Shown here: positions 29,066 through 39,594 of the stretch, one piece after another
Numbering within the stretch: the first letter of the stretch is position 1
How the letters are laid out: each line of letters begins with the position of its first letter
Source of the DNA: Paeniglutamicibacter quisquiliarum
GTDB taxonomy: Bacteria; Actinomycetota; Actinomycetes; Actinomycetales; Micrococcaceae
Length of the DNA: 64,000 nt
Assembly (NCBI RefSeq): GCF_019084045.1
Contig: NZ_JAHRED010000010.1
Coordinates: 1-64,000, forward strand
Direction of reading: 5' to 3'
The notes under the pieces: model-generated
Database searches by the model: none
Told to the model about the DNA's origin: nothing
The model's input: only the letters and a program-made list of their open reading frames with translations
Position numbers and translations under genes: made by a program

Positions 29066-32000
29066 ATGGCTAAAACATTCGATCAATATTCTGATCTAGA
29101 TCTCTTGCTTGGTTCAGGAATCTTTGATCGCCATTGGTACGCAGCCCAGAGCGACAGATACTTTTCTAGCTGGCATGCAGCCGCGGAGGATTTTCTCGCG
29201 TTCGGCATGTCGAAGGAAATGTCCCCCCACCCACTCATGGACGTCCGGTCTTGGCCTGGACATTTGCGCGCGGCCTGGAAGGATGGAAAGCTCGGCCCAG
29301 TCTTAAACTGGTTCCGACGTCCACTTGAAGGCCAGCCGTCTCTTGGACCGCTTCTTGTCCCCCGCATGCTCAATACTAGTGGCCATGTTATTTCCTCTCG
29401 GGATGTGGCCTCTCACGCGGGAGGCACTTTAGGATGGCTTTTAGAACATGCTCCCGGCGACTATGTCGTTGACTTTCCTGAAGGACATTGGGTCTGGGAA
29501 AATGTCCTGAGTTCGAAATCGAAAATCGTCGCTACAATCAAAACCCAAACCTACAAGTCACGACCTCGTATGAAAGACCAGTGGAACAAACCCGCAGAAG
29601 ACGTATGGCGGGGAAAAGTTAAGTCTATTAGTCTGCCCTCGTCGGATAACGGCGAGCCGCTCGTTAGTATCATCATGCCGGCCTGGAATCGTGCAGACGT
29701 CATAGCAAAGGCTATCCGGTCTGTGCAGCGTCAAACTGCTGATTTTTGGGAGTTGATCGTTGTTGATGACGGATCTACGGACGCGACACGTGAAGTCGTT
29801 CGTCTCTTAGCTTCCTCCGATTCTCGCATTTCATTGCTTTCCGCGGAGCACGGCGGGGTGTGCGCTGCCCGAAACCTTGGACTCAACCATGCAACTGGTC
29901 GTTGGGTTTCTTTCCTCGACACCGATAACGAATGGCCTGAGGAATACCTTGAACTGTCGATCAAGGGTGCAATCGAATCTAACGCGCAAGCGGTCTATGC
30001 TGGCTTGGAACTTCATAATGGAGGAAAAGTTTCTTATAGGGCCTACCAAGGGGCACTAGACGAACTGATGATCGTGAACCATATCGATCTCAATGTTTTA
30101 ACGGTCGAACGAACCCTGGCCGTTGAGGCCGGGGGTTTTGACGAAGGGCTTAAACGCTGGGTAGATCACGACTTCGCTATTCGCATCGCAAAGCTCTCGG
30201 TCCCTCGTCTTTTGCCGTTCATAGGTTGCAAGTACTGGGACGATCGTGAAGCTGAAACCCGGATTACCACGTCCGAATCGGATTCGTGGCAATGGGTTGT
30301 GCTGGGGAAGAACTTAGTCGATTGGCCTGCTATGGAAGAACGCGCATCGGTCCCGGGACGCGTGACGATTTCGATGCCCGTGTATCAGGATTGGTTGATG
30401 ACCGTCCGAGCGGTACGAAGCGTTCTTGATCGCTCAGGTTCAGTTGATATTGAGGTGGTGGTAGTGGACAACGGATCCGCCTACCACTACAGTGTGGTCC
30501 TTGGCCTGCTACTTGAATCTGATCCACGAGTAAAATACGTACGCCTACCGCGCAATATGAACTTCGCCGTTGGCTCGAATTATGGCGCCTACCTTGGAAC
30601 TGGCGAATTCACATGTTTCCTGAACAACGACACCATTGTCCGTGATGGCTGGTTGGAACCGTTGCTGGAGAGATTGCAGAATCCAGAGGTGCTCGCAGTG
30701 CAGCCACTCCTGCAGTATCCGGATGACTCCATCCAGACAGCTGGCACAGTCTTCATGGCCGAGAACCGGCTGCCGGGTCACTTCCTTGCCAATCACCCTC
30801 CAGAAGATGCAGCAACTGTCGCGGACAGCGAATTTTCGGCCATTACTGGTGCTTGCATGCTGTGGCGAACTAAGGACGTGGCAAGCCTGAGAGGTTTTGA
30901 TCCATTCTTCGTCAACGGAATGGAGGATATCGACCTATGTCTACGAGCAATCGAACAGAATGGCGGCTACTTTGCTGTTGACCCCCGTTCTAAGGTTACG
31001 CACCATGAAAGCAAAACGCCCGGGCGTGGGCGAAATATCGTCTCTAACCGAAGTGCGTTTATGAAGCGGTGGGCAGGTCGGCTTCCCTCACCGGAAACGG
31101 ACAAGTACGTTCGCGCAGGGTTCGAATTGGCGCACGTGGGTGGCGACAACAACTTCATCCCGTCTCCACGGCCGATCGTTACGCGTGCTAAGCAGCCTGA
31201 AAATCAGCGCTGGGGCATTCGTCTGGCATCGACGGGCGGCGCAAATGGCGATAAGTGGGGCGATACCCACTACGTCAATTCCCTGGCCGATGCTCTGCGA
31301 GGAGTCGATTGTGAAGTCGTGACATACCGTCACGGTCATAATGTCGACCGAGATCAGGTATATGACGACGTTAACCTTGTTATTCGAGGACTGGACAAAA
31401 TATCGCCAATTCCGGGAACGGTAAATGTCCTTTGGGTGATCAGCCATCCTGAAGACGTTTCTGTTGAAGAGGTTCAAGCCTTCGATCTCGTCTACGCGTC
31501 TTCATTGTCTTGGTCTGCGGAAATGACTGAACTCAGTGGGCGTGAAGTTAAGCCTCTTCTTCAGGCTACAGATTCTAGTCGCTTCCATTTGCCAGCTCCC
31601 GGAACAGATGACAGATCACGGCCAACGACCTTCGTAGGGGCTAATACGCACAACCGTGACCGAAAGGTGGTGTCGGACGCGTTAGTCTCCGGAATTGATC
31701 TCCGCATCATTGGCCACGGCTGGGCTGATGTTTTGGAGCCACGGATGCACGAGGCCGAGGGAATCAAGAATGAACTGCTGGGGGATTTTTACAGGTCTTC
31801 GAAGCGCGTCCTGGCGGACCACTGGACGGACATGGCAGAACAAGGCTTTATCCAGAACCGCATCTTTGATGCAATCGCTTGTGGAACACCGGTAGTCTCT
31901 GACCAAGTTTCTGGACTCACAGACGTTTTCGGCAGCATGGTGCAGGTCTATGAGTCGCTCGATGAGCTCCGCTGGTTGTGCAGCCCGGAAGGGCTCACTG

Positions 32001-32146
32001 CTTTTGGTACGGGAGAAGAACGGGCCGCCCAAGCTCGTCAAGTATTAGAACAGCATTCTTTCGAAGCCAGAGCAAAAACGTTGACTCAAGATGTTCGCGA
32101 GTGGTTATTGCGGAGGAATTTGAAGTCAGCCGTGTACAAGGTCTGA
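29066..32146 (+). CDS. three-domain glycosyltransferase (GT2-GT2-GT4)
   Basis: 1,026 aa from ATG 29066, with GGGGGA 8 nt upstream; the earlier ATG at 29030 lacks a ribosome site. Residues about 1-150 contain FDRHWYAAQSD...FLAFGMSKEMSPHPLMD, a repeat seen at the front of rhamnan and capsule GTs. GT2-A (about 196-400): VSIIMPAWNRA, LIVVDDGSTDAT, FLDTDNEWP. GT2-B (about 430-680): VEVVVVDNGSA-like strand, FLNNDTIV, ITGACMLWR, GMEDIDLCLRA. GT-B module (about 713-1015): RLASTGGANGDKWGD, NRIFDAIACGTPVVSD. No membrane segments. Such a protein could add two or three different sugars in order. Confidence 0.85.
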   Translation: MAKTFDQYSDLDLLLGSGIFDRHWYAAQSDRYFSSWHAAAEDFLAFGMSKEMSPHPLMDVRSWPGHLRAAWKDGKLGPVLNWFRRPLEGQPSLGPLLVPRMLNTSGHVISSRDVASHAGGTLGWLLEHAPGDYVVDFPEGHWVWENVLSSKSKIVATIKTQTYKSRPRMKDQWNKPAEDVWRGKVKSISLPSSDNGEPLVSIIMPAWNRADVIAKAIRSVQRQTADFWELIVVDDGSTDATREVVRLLASSDSRISLLSAEHGGVCAARNLGLNHATGRWVSFLDTDNEWPEEYLELSIKGAIESNAQAVYAGLELHNGGKVSYRAYQGALDELMIVNHIDLNVLTVERTLAVEAGGFDEGLKRWVDHDFAIRIAKLSVPRLLPFIGCKYWDDREAETRITTSESDSWQWVVLGKNLVDWPAMEERASVPGRVTISMPVYQDWLMTVRAVRSVLDRSGSVDIEVVVVDNGSAYHYSVVLGLLLESDPRVKYVRLPRNMNFAVGSNYGAYLGTGEFTCFLNNDTIVRDGWLEPLLERLQNPEVLAVQPLLQYPDDSIQTAGTVFMAENRLPGHFLANHPPEDAATVADSEFSAITGACMLWRTKDVASLRGFDPFFVNGMEDIDLCLRAIEQNGGYFAVDPRSKVTHHESKTPGRGRNIVSNRSAFMKRWAGRLPSPETDKYVRAGFELAHVGGDNNFIPSPRPIVTRAKQPENQRWGIRLASTGGANGDKWGDTHYVNSLADALRGVDCEVVTYRHGHNVDRDQVYDDVNLVIRGLDKISPIPGTVNVLWVISHPEDVSVEEVQAFDLVYASSLSWSAEMTELSGREVKPLLQATDSSRFHLPAPGTDDRSRPTTFVGANTHNRDRKVVSDALVSGIDLRIIGHGWADVLEPRMHEAEGIKNELLGDFYRSSKRVLADHWTDMAEQGFIQNRIFDAIACGTPVVSDQVSGLTDVFGSMVQVYESLDELRWLCSPEGLTAFGTGEERAAQARQVLEQHSFEARAKTLTQDVREWLLRRNLKSAVYKV

Positions 32147-32287
32147 CGAATGCCTTGAGGATCGATAAAGAGGTCTGGTCGGACGTTACGTGGGGCAGCA
32201 GAGTAGTCCCGTTTCAGCGAGGCCGTGGAATTGCGAGCCCACAATCAGAGTGGGATCGAATTGGCAATGACTTAGGAGTAGAGCCGG

Positions 32288-33646
32288 ATGAGTATCGCAA
32301 TCAGGGTCGGCTTCGTCGATCAAATTACAACTGACCGCATAAACGTGCTCGGTTGGGTTCGGACCATTGACGGGATCACGCCAGACCTTCATGCGACTGT
32401 TGGCGGCAAGGTACTCGGTTCGGCGCAGTTTGGTCGCGAGCGCGAGGACGTGTTGAAGGCAACAGGTCTTAGGAATCGTGCATTCGCTATCAAGCTTGCC
32501 TGCCCTATTAGTGCGGTAGAAGTTCTGGGCGGCGGACTACGGGTGGTTACAGTTGTCGATGGAGAGGAACATCTTCTGCCGTTGTCCGGCGGCGGTGAGC
32601 TAGTTGAAACCAGGCTCGCCCTTATTGACCTGTCGAGCAAAGTCTCAGGTTCTGCTTCCGCCACCATCATTCCCAGTAATGATTACGGCGAGGCGCTGGC
32701 CTACGCCGCAGAAGTGAAGCAGGCTGGGCAATCCGGGCGTCTGACACCAGTGCAGTTCCCCATCGGATTGCGATCGCGAGACAATGCGGCCCAGCTTGGT
32801 CATGACGGACACATCTTCCTCACCGAAGGGTCAAACAACCTGCTGGCCCGATATAAGGAGCCAGAAGACCTCGAAGAACAAAAGCAGTTGGCGCAGGAAA
32901 CCCAAGCCTGGGTGAACTTGATCCGCGAACGTAACGAAAAGATCACCGGAAACGGTATGGGGTTCGTTCAGATCGTTATTCCCGAGAAGCTGACGGCCAT
33001 GAAGGAACTGGCCCCGGTGCACATAGCCGGACCGACCCCACTGTTTGCGAAGCTCGAGGAAGCGCTAGTATCCGAGCAGTACTGGATCAGTGGCCTCGGC
33101 ATCTTCGAAAACTGGGAGGGACCGATCCCGCCGTGGCAGCGAAACGACTCGCATAACTCGGCGGCCGGGTCTCTCGCGATCACCCGAGCGTTGATTGCAG
33201 GACTCCCCGGATGCGTAACAGACGTTCTGGACGACGTGCCCCTGGTGAACCGTAGCTACCGTGACGGAGACCTCGCCGAGAGGTTCTTCGGCCTCCCGCT
33301 CTGGGACGAGCACCTCGACCCAGAACCAGAATTTCTGGCCGAATCCGGTAAAGGGATTGACAACGTAACTGCCTACAACCCGGCCAAGGGCCATCTGGGA
33401 ACTCACATGGTCTGGCGGAACAGCAAGGCACCGATTCAAAAATCTGTGGTCGTTTTCGGAAATTCATTCTTCGGGCAAAGCGCGAACTCACCGGCAAAAC
33501 TAGGTTGGTGGTTTGCACGACTATTCGCCGAATATCACCTTGTGTGGAAGCCCGAGATCGACTACGACTACATCGACACGGCGAAGCCCGACTATGTGAT
33601 CGCCCAAACAATCGAAAGGTTCCTCGGTCGATTCCCGTCCACCTAA
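32288..33646 (+). CDS. AlgX/AlgJ-like SGNH-hydrolase-family protein
   Basis: 452 aa. An N-terminal region of about 130 residues (VGFVDQITTDRINVLGWVR) has no clear family. The C-terminal two thirds match the AlgX-type SGNH fold: GHDGHIFLTEGSNN near 165, LWDEHLDPEPEFLAESG, and VVVFGNSFFGQS (about 385) with the Ser at the usual place of the nucleophile (GDS-like, here GNS). Family members O-acetylate exopolysaccharides in the periplasm; this one has no visible signal peptide. Ribosome site AGGAG about 10 nt upstream. It follows the three-domain GT with a 141-bp gap. Confidence 0.68.
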   Translation: MSIAIRVGFVDQITTDRINVLGWVRTIDGITPDLHATVGGKVLGSAQFGREREDVLKATGLRNRAFAIKLACPISAVEVLGGGLRVVTVVDGEEHLLPLSGGGELVETRLALIDLSSKVSGSASATIIPSNDYGEALAYAAEVKQAGQSGRLTPVQFPIGLRSRDNAAQLGHDGHIFLTEGSNNLLARYKEPEDLEEQKQLAQETQAWVNLIRERNEKITGNGMGFVQIVIPEKLTAMKELAPVHIAGPTPLFAKLEEALVSEQYWISGLGIFENWEGPIPPWQRNDSHNSAAGSLAITRALIAGLPGCVTDVLDDVPLVNRSYRDGDLAERFFGLPLWDEHLDPEPEFLAESGKGIDNVTAYNPAKGHLGTHMVWRNSKAPIQKSVVVFGNSFFGQSANSPAKLGWWFARLFAEYHLVWKPEIDYDYIDTAKPDYVIAQTIERFLGRFPST

Positions 33647-33720
33647 CAGCAACGCAGAGAAGGGCCCCAGCAACCATCCGGGGACCCATCGTATTCCCGG
33701 CGTTGACCGGCACGACCCTT

Positions 33721-34685
33721 CTATGTTTGGCAAGCGGTGTTCGGCGCCTCGTCATAGCTCATCCGAGAAATCGAGACCATGTGCAGTGCCCAGTTCAGGC
33801 TCCTGTCGGCGCCGCGATTGAGCCGATAACGGACGGTGTGGCCCGATGCAGCCGGGATCGGATTCAGCCCGGTGAGGGACGCGTATACGGTTTCCGAATG
33901 CACTCCTCTCGGGTGGGACCACACTGTCAGGCTCATGGGGACCGTGACGGCACCGAAGCCCTTTACCTCCAGGAACGGCGCGGCTTCGCTGACCTTGACC
34001 AGCTCGGTGATCTGCTTATTGTTGACGGACAATTCCTGCTCGAGCTCACCGCTTCGCTTCGCCAGCCGGACAGTTTCGGCACGAGCGATGGGAGCGCGAA
34101 CTCCTCGTCCCGGGCATGGCGCCGGGACACCTCGGCAATCTGCAACGCACTCAGAGCCTTGCGGGCGTCCAGGCCAAGCTCGTTGATGCGCACAAGGGCG
34201 GTCAGCGCGTTCGCGGCCCGGGTCCGCTCACCGGTCATGGCGTCGCGGGCTGAAACCAAGACCTTCAGGGAGCACGGATGACTTCATCCAGGCGGGGTCG
34301 GCAGAATCGCCCTTCCTCCAAGGGCAGCACGGCCGGGGGGATCCGATGAGCATCGAGTTCGTCGGATTTGCCGACCCCGAGGTGGGCCCGAGCGTGCATC
34401 CAGGCCGCCTCGACCATCGGGCACCCTTCGGCGGCCACTGTTACGGCGAGGATGTCGCCGTAGGAAGCCGCGCCCTCGACCACTCAGAGCGGCAAGGTTG
34501 GCGCCGATGCGGCGGGCCACCCCGGCGATGGCGCGGCTCATGCCGGCACTTTAGGAGGGAAAATCCTTGGTTTCGACCAGTTCACCGGTCTTGGCGGCGA
34601 TGATGGCGTAAACGTGGTTGCGGGCCTGAGTGTCGACACCGTCGGCAAACGTGTGTGAATGCGTGACGATAAACATGGCGGTCAT
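33721..34685 (-). pseudogene. IS110-family transposase, frameshifted remnant
   Basis: Three minus-strand pieces in order make a broken IS110/IS116 transposase. The N-terminal piece starts at ATG 34685 with HTFADGVDTQARNHVYAII (first DEDD Asp). A middle piece (34265-34483) has KSDELDAHRI. The C-terminal piece (33721-34032) has FLEVKGFGAVTV, YASLTGLNPIPAASG and RYRLNRGADRSLNWALH, the transposase_20 signature. At least two frame changes and stops separate them, so it is inactive. Confidence 0.75.
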
Positions 34686-35181
34686 GCGTACCTTCCTCTT
34701 CACGGAAATGGTCAAGGCCGCTGCCGGCCGGCACCAGTCCGGGTAGAGGTCACTTCGGAACAATGTGACAAGCCACGCCCATAGGCGGACAACCTTCTGA
34801 TCAAGTCACCGAGGTGGGCCGGGCAGGTGCCGGCCGACCCGCCTCGATGGATGGACAAGTCGCCGGCAAGACACTTTGAGGTCAGCGTTTTTTGAGTCAC
34901 ATCCAGGCGGAGCGGAGCGGCCAGGACCGATCCTGCCAGGGGGACTTGGTGCTGATTTTGGCTAGCCGCCTTCGTGATATTCCCCGTAATCATTCAGATG
35001 GTTGATCGCAAGCATTCCACACAAAACAGCCTCTGGTAACCTCATGAGAATCACAGCTAGATGCGGCTTCAAGGGACGGGACTCGCCCACAACGGGTGAA
35101 CCGAGATTTGTACTTGGGAATGATGCGCAGTTGGACGTGGTCAACGAATGTGAACCACTTCGAAGACCGCGTCGCAGACAG
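34686..35181. other. gene-free spacer
   Basis: No supported gene, hairpin or repeat. It lies between the dead IS110 and the 3' end of the 1,470-aa GT gene and may hold that gene's terminator, but none is evident. Confidence 0.4.
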
Positions 35182-38100
35182 CTATGGAAGCAAGGTAGTG
35201 GTGATTACGCTGGCCAAGGCACCAAGTGTATTTTCATTGCGGTACTCGCTCTGAGCAAATTCTTGAGCCTCAGTTCCTTCGCTCGCAAACGTCGCTTCGG
35301 TCGCGGCCGCTTTCAAAATGCGGTCCGACATCCCACCTATGGATCTTGAAATCCACGCATCTGGGTAGATCATTTCCGCACCTGGCCAAGACAAGATGAC
35401 GGGAACGGCTCCGGATGCAGCACCATCGGCCAGGGTGAAGTGGAAGGACTCAAAATCGCTAACGGACAAAGCAACCCCGATCTTCCGGAACCACTCAGGC
35501 ATGTCATTGCCATGTTCATCAAATGTAACTGCGCCGCGCAGGGCTGGATCGTTCTCGATGCGTTCGTACTGTGCCTCGTAGTACGCCATTTCCTGGGGAC
35601 GTGCCGCCATCCAAGGATAGCCTTCCGGACGGCGGCCCTTAATGAACAACTTGTATCGATCGTCGGTGGCCCTTAGCAGCGACAGCAGGTCTAGTGCGAC
35701 GTCAAGGCGCTTCTGTTCTGGCACGATTCCCACCAGCCCAAGGTTGAAGCGCGCATCGGCAGTCTTGGGCAGATCTAGTGAAGCAAGGTCCACGGCATTA
35801 GGGATCACTGACGTCAGCGACTCCGGGATGCCAAACTTGCGAATGGCGACGCGTCTTATGAACTCCCCAACAAAAATGATCTGATCGACGTTCTCAAAAT
35901 CGACCTGAGTCGGGTAATTGGTGAAGAGCTCCTGTGAGTGGAAACGAGATACCAGTCGTTGTCCCGGTAATTTGTTTTGCGAATACCAGGCAAGGTTGCC
36001 CAACGACCATTCGCAGAAGATGACATCCGCGTCCTCAAGAAGTACTAGGCTTTGCTCGGGGTCGTGTTGAGAATGTCCGGCCCACTTGTCGACCGCTATC
36101 TTGTGTCCTGCAGCCGCCAGCTCGTCCATGATTCCAGTGGCAAATTTTAAGTCGTGGCCGGCCACCAAGATGTTCAATGGTTCATCGACGCCTGCGTAGA
36201 GTGAGTCGACGTTGCCGGCAGTTGTCTCTTGGTTGACCGGCACCCTGCGAACAGTTACGTTGTCGGCTGAATCAACGTCGTTGCCCACCATCGTCGCAGG
36301 CCCATGGTTTGCCGGACGAACCTGCCACAGAGAATGACTTTCTTCAGATGCTTCACCTGCGTCGATCGACGCGGTTCGGCAGCCACTGTAGTGCATAGCT
36401 GTCACCAAGTCTTCGGCCAAGTGCGCGTCTTTCAGGAAATTTCCGAGGCTGCCGATGGCAACCTTGGCGTCTTTTGGTACTGCGCCCAGGACATCGATTC
36501 CGTGCTGTGCCAAGATTTTCGAGGCTTCGGGGTACGAAACAATCCTCGCCACCACGGCGATTGGTCGTTGGCTCTGTTCCAAAACGTCTAAGGCAGAGGC
36601 TTCGGTGAGTTCGTCCAGTTCCAAAATGAATCGTGGCAGCTCCGGTACGTTGACGGACAACCCCGCAATACGCATCACGTAGGCAAGTCGATGCGTGGAC
36701 AGATGTGAGCGGTAAACAACTCGTAGGGCTGCCCAGGCAGCGTTAATGCGTGAAGGCTCATCCGTCATCCACTGCGAAGCCAGTTCCTCTGTCTCGTCCT
36801 GAGACAGGGCGGATGGAATGGCAGTTCCAAAGAGGCCGCCAATCTCAAGCCCCGGTCCCGAAAGAACTGGTGTTCCAGATCCGGCCAGTTCGAATACACG
36901 CCTGGAAAACATGGTGGGGGAGTTGGAAACGGAGTTCACGTTGATGTGTACCGGGTGGTTCTTATAGGCCTTCAGCATCTCAGAGTAGGGCAGGCCGCCC
37001 TGTACATATTGCTGAAGATGTTCCGGGAACACATAGGGGGATTCGGGATTATTAAACTGGCGATCATAGATCGTCAGCCCTTGGGGGATCGCTGCGTCCA
37101 AAAGGTCTACAAGTTCCTTGGACCTCTTCTCAAAGCGTTCGCCGTAGTACGAACCGCCGTACGCTACTGTGTGGTTTTTACCTTCGCCCGATGGAAGCGG
37201 GTTGTGGATTTTAGGCTGGGCCCAAAAGGGGAGCGAAGCCAAGGTTTTGAGGTGGCCGCCGCGGTGCCCCCAATAGTCCTTGAGGCAGTTGGCATCAGTC
37301 GTGAAAACGTGGTCGAAGAACTTTGCAGTTTTCCTGAACCGGTTGAAGTGAACCGGATCTTCCTTGTTCCAGAAGACTGTTGGAATACCGACTGAACGAC
37401 AGTGCGAAATGAGAGCCCTCAATTCACGACACTCTTCGTCATCGTAGTAGCCGACCTTGCGAGACCAGGCGCCATCGTTGCCCTCCCACGCGGATTCAAC
37501 GAAGAGCAGGTCAACGTCCGAGCCCTCGAAGACGGCCTTCCAATTCGTGGGCGTGGGAAGCACGAGGTTAACGTCCCCTTGCATACTGGTTCTGGTGAAC
37601 TCGTCCGAGATAAGCGCGATGGTCATGTCGCCCAACGGCTTGCTTCCCGGAACGTCTGCACTGGTAGTGGCTCGTGATAGCCCTTCCAGTTGCTGCCGGG
37701 CAATCGTGGCCCATGAACGGTTCTTGGTAATCCACATGCGGGCTTCGCGGCCCATTTCATTGCGTTTCGCCCTATCGCCCGCAAGTTCCCGGATTACACG
37801 GGCCAGATCCGAGGCGTCCCCGGCTTTGAACAAGGCACCCCGCGTTCCATGAGTGCCGAGTAAATCCGCCAGCGGGGCTACGTCGGACGCGATGACTGGT
37901 TTTCCGGCAGACATGGCTTCCAGTGGCTTCAGGGGAGAAACCATCTCCGTAACGATTGAGCTGACACGGGGGCAGACAACGGCATCGAACAACTCGATGA
38001 AACGTGGAACTTCAGATGCGGGCACACGTCCCAGGAACTGAACCGAATCACCAAGTTCAAGTTCGGATGCCATTGTTTTCAAGTCCGCCAAGGCAGGCCC

Positions 38101-39594
38101 GTCGCCGACAACGACTAGCTTGATTGGCTCGCCAGCGTTGACGATTTCTGCTACGGAGCGGATGGCAAGGTCTAGGCCTTCATATTCCAGGACACTGCCG
38201 GCATAACCGAGAGTGAAGCCACCTTCCAATTTGTAGTCTGCAGCAAATGCCGCTTCGGGGCGGAGTGGTGCAAACTCATAGATGTCGGCAGCATTGGGCA
38301 ATAAACTTATCTTGCTAGCATCGACTCCACGCCTTACCAGTTCGTCCTTGACCTGTGTTGTAATCGCAAAAACGTGGTCGGCGTTCGTAGCCACGAGAGT
38401 CTCGAGTTTGACGGCCAGGGCGAAGCGTTCGCTGTCTTCATATCCGTCCTTGCCGGAGGCCTCGGTGATTTCCCAAAGACCGCGAACCTCGTAGGCAAAG
38501 GGAACGCCGAGTCGCCGGGCCGCGATAAGAGCGGGCAAGGCGGTCACGTGGTTTGATGCTGCGACGATCTTCGAAGGCCGATTGATCATCGCCTCTCGAG
38601 CATAGATGTCTGCGGCCTCGTGGACGTACTGGTCAAGTGCCCGTTGTGACCAAGAAGTTCCTGGGTTGTATACGGTACGTACGCCGTTGGAAACAGTCTC
38701 AAACCGGGCTTTGCTTTTCGCCTTTTCGTTTGTCTTTGCATCCCAGGGATAACCTGGACGGGCCGCGACAAAGATGTCCGTTCCCAGTTCCGCAAGGGCC
38801 TGTGTAATGCCTGCCGTGCGGGTCGAATATCCGTTGCTGTTGAAACCGCCAGTGCTGTGGGCGCAGTACATGACGCGGTCTGGTTGAGGAACGTATCCGA
38901 TTCCGTGCTGTGCGTCTGGAATCCTGGGTGTTCGATCCAGCAGCCTCACAACGCCATCAATTTGGTCGAGGAGAATGCGGTCTGACTTAGTGACGTCATA
39001 GCCGGGAGGCAGCTTGCGTGCGAGTTTCTGGGCAACTGAAGCATTGCCGGCCACTCTATAATTATGAGCGACCTCGGCTAATATGACGTTCGGTCGGTTT
39101 TCATTTGTTTCCGGACCAAGTGAAGCCGAGATGGAACCTACCGAGGTAGCTGCGCGCACGACGGGCTTTCCTTGACTGCGTCCCAGCAGACTCTTGGCTG
39201 GTGCGGTAACTGCACGGGAGAGCCGTAGGAATGGATGTGACTTCAGTCGGTCGTAAGCAGACTTGTATTTGGTGGCGCGATCCTTTTCGGCTGCCAGATA
39301 CTTTTCGAGCCTGACGCGAGTTTGGGCCTCATTGCCCCGACTTGCACTTTCTTGACTGAGCTCCCGTTTCAGCTTTGCATTTTGTTTGACAAGCTCGTTT
39401 CGTCGTTTCTGCAGAGCAACGGTTTCAGCTTTGAGCTTCATAATTTCTGCTTGTGCACCAGCAAGTTGGCGATCCTTCTTGCGAAGGAGTCGAAGATTTT
39501 CAGCGGGCGATACGCTTGAACTGATGTTAGATTCGGAACTGAATTGAACATTTTTGAGTGGGATCTGCTTACTTGATTTCGAATCATCAACCAT
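35182..39594 (-). CDS. giant multi-module glycosyltransferase
   Basis: 1,470 aa from ATG 39594 (a TTG at 39606 precedes it). Order of parts: a coiled coil (about 35-110, Lys/Glu/Leu-rich); a GT4 module (about 210-625) with ALPALIAARRLGVPFAYEVR, LGYAGSVLEYEGLDLAIRSV and SPLKPLEAMSAGKPVIASD; a CgeB/DUF3880-type module (about 640-1000) with DLLFVESAWEGN and GIPTVFWNKEDPVHF; a shrunken GT2-like remnant (about 1000-1110) without a DxD motif; and a final GT-B module (about 1150-1470) with LGLVGIVPEQKRLDVALDLL. The CgeB part is homologous to the protein at 54019, the first module to 57180, and the last to 10916. No membrane segments. Confidence 0.85.
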   Translation of the reverse strand: MVDDSKSSKQIPLKNVQFSSESNISSSVSPAENLRLLRKKDRQLAGAQAEIMKLKAETVALQKRRNELVKQNAKLKRELSQESASRGNEAQTRVRLEKYLAAEKDRATKYKSAYDRLKSHPFLRLSRAVTAPAKSLLGRSQGKPVVRAATSVGSISASLGPETNENRPNVILAEVAHNYRVAGNASVAQKLARKLPPGYDVTKSDRILLDQIDGVVRLLDRTPRIPDAQHGIGYVPQPDRVMYCAHSTGGFNSNGYSTRTAGITQALAELGTDIFVAARPGYPWDAKTNEKAKSKARFETVSNGVRTVYNPGTSWSQRALDQYVHEAADIYAREAMINRPSKIVAASNHVTALPALIAARRLGVPFAYEVRGLWEITEASGKDGYEDSERFALAVKLETLVATNADHVFAITTQVKDELVRRGVDASKISLLPNAADIYEFAPLRPEAAFAADYKLEGGFTLGYAGSVLEYEGLDLAIRSVAEIVNAGEPIKLVVVGDGPALADLKTMASELELGDSVQFLGRVPASEVPRFIELFDAVVCPRVSSIVTEMVSPLKPLEAMSAGKPVIASDVAPLADLLGTHGTRGALFKAGDASDLARVIRELAGDRAKRNEMGREARMWITKNRSWATIARQQLEGLSRATTSADVPGSKPLGDMTIALISDEFTRTSMQGDVNLVLPTPTNWKAVFEGSDVDLLFVESAWEGNDGAWSRKVGYYDDEECRELRALISHCRSVGIPTVFWNKEDPVHFNRFRKTAKFFDHVFTTDANCLKDYWGHRGGHLKTLASLPFWAQPKIHNPLPSGEGKNHTVAYGGSYYGERFEKRSKELVDLLDAAIPQGLTIYDRQFNNPESPYVFPEHLQQYVQGGLPYSEMLKAYKNHPVHINVNSVSNSPTMFSRRVFELAGSGTPVLSGPGLEIGGLFGTAIPSALSQDETEELASQWMTDEPSRINAAWAALRVVYRSHLSTHRLAYVMRIAGLSVNVPELPRFILELDELTEASALDVLEQSQRPIAVVARIVSYPEASKILAQHGIDVLGAVPKDAKVAIGSLGNFLKDAHLAEDLVTAMHYSGCRTASIDAGEASEESHSLWQVRPANHGPATMVGNDVDSADNVTVRRVPVNQETTAGNVDSLYAGVDEPLNILVAGHDLKFATGIMDELAAAGHKIAVDKWAGHSQHDPEQSLVLLEDADVIFCEWSLGNLAWYSQNKLPGQRLVSRFHSQELFTNYPTQVDFENVDQIIFVGEFIRRVAIRKFGIPESLTSVIPNAVDLASLDLPKTADARFNLGLVGIVPEQKRLDVALDLLSLLRATDDRYKLFIKGRRPEGYPWMAARPQEMAYYEAQYERIENDPALRGAVTFDEHGNDMPEWFRKIGVALSVSDFESFHFTLADGAASGAVPVILSWPGAEMIYPDAWISRSIGGMSDRILKAAATEATFASEGTEAQEFAQSEYRNENTLGALASVITTTLLP

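Noticed and set aside
32113-32334. Short frame between the three-domain GT and the AlgX-like gene
   Set aside because: Overlaps the next gene by 47 bp and lacks its own ribosome site; not needed to explain the spacing.
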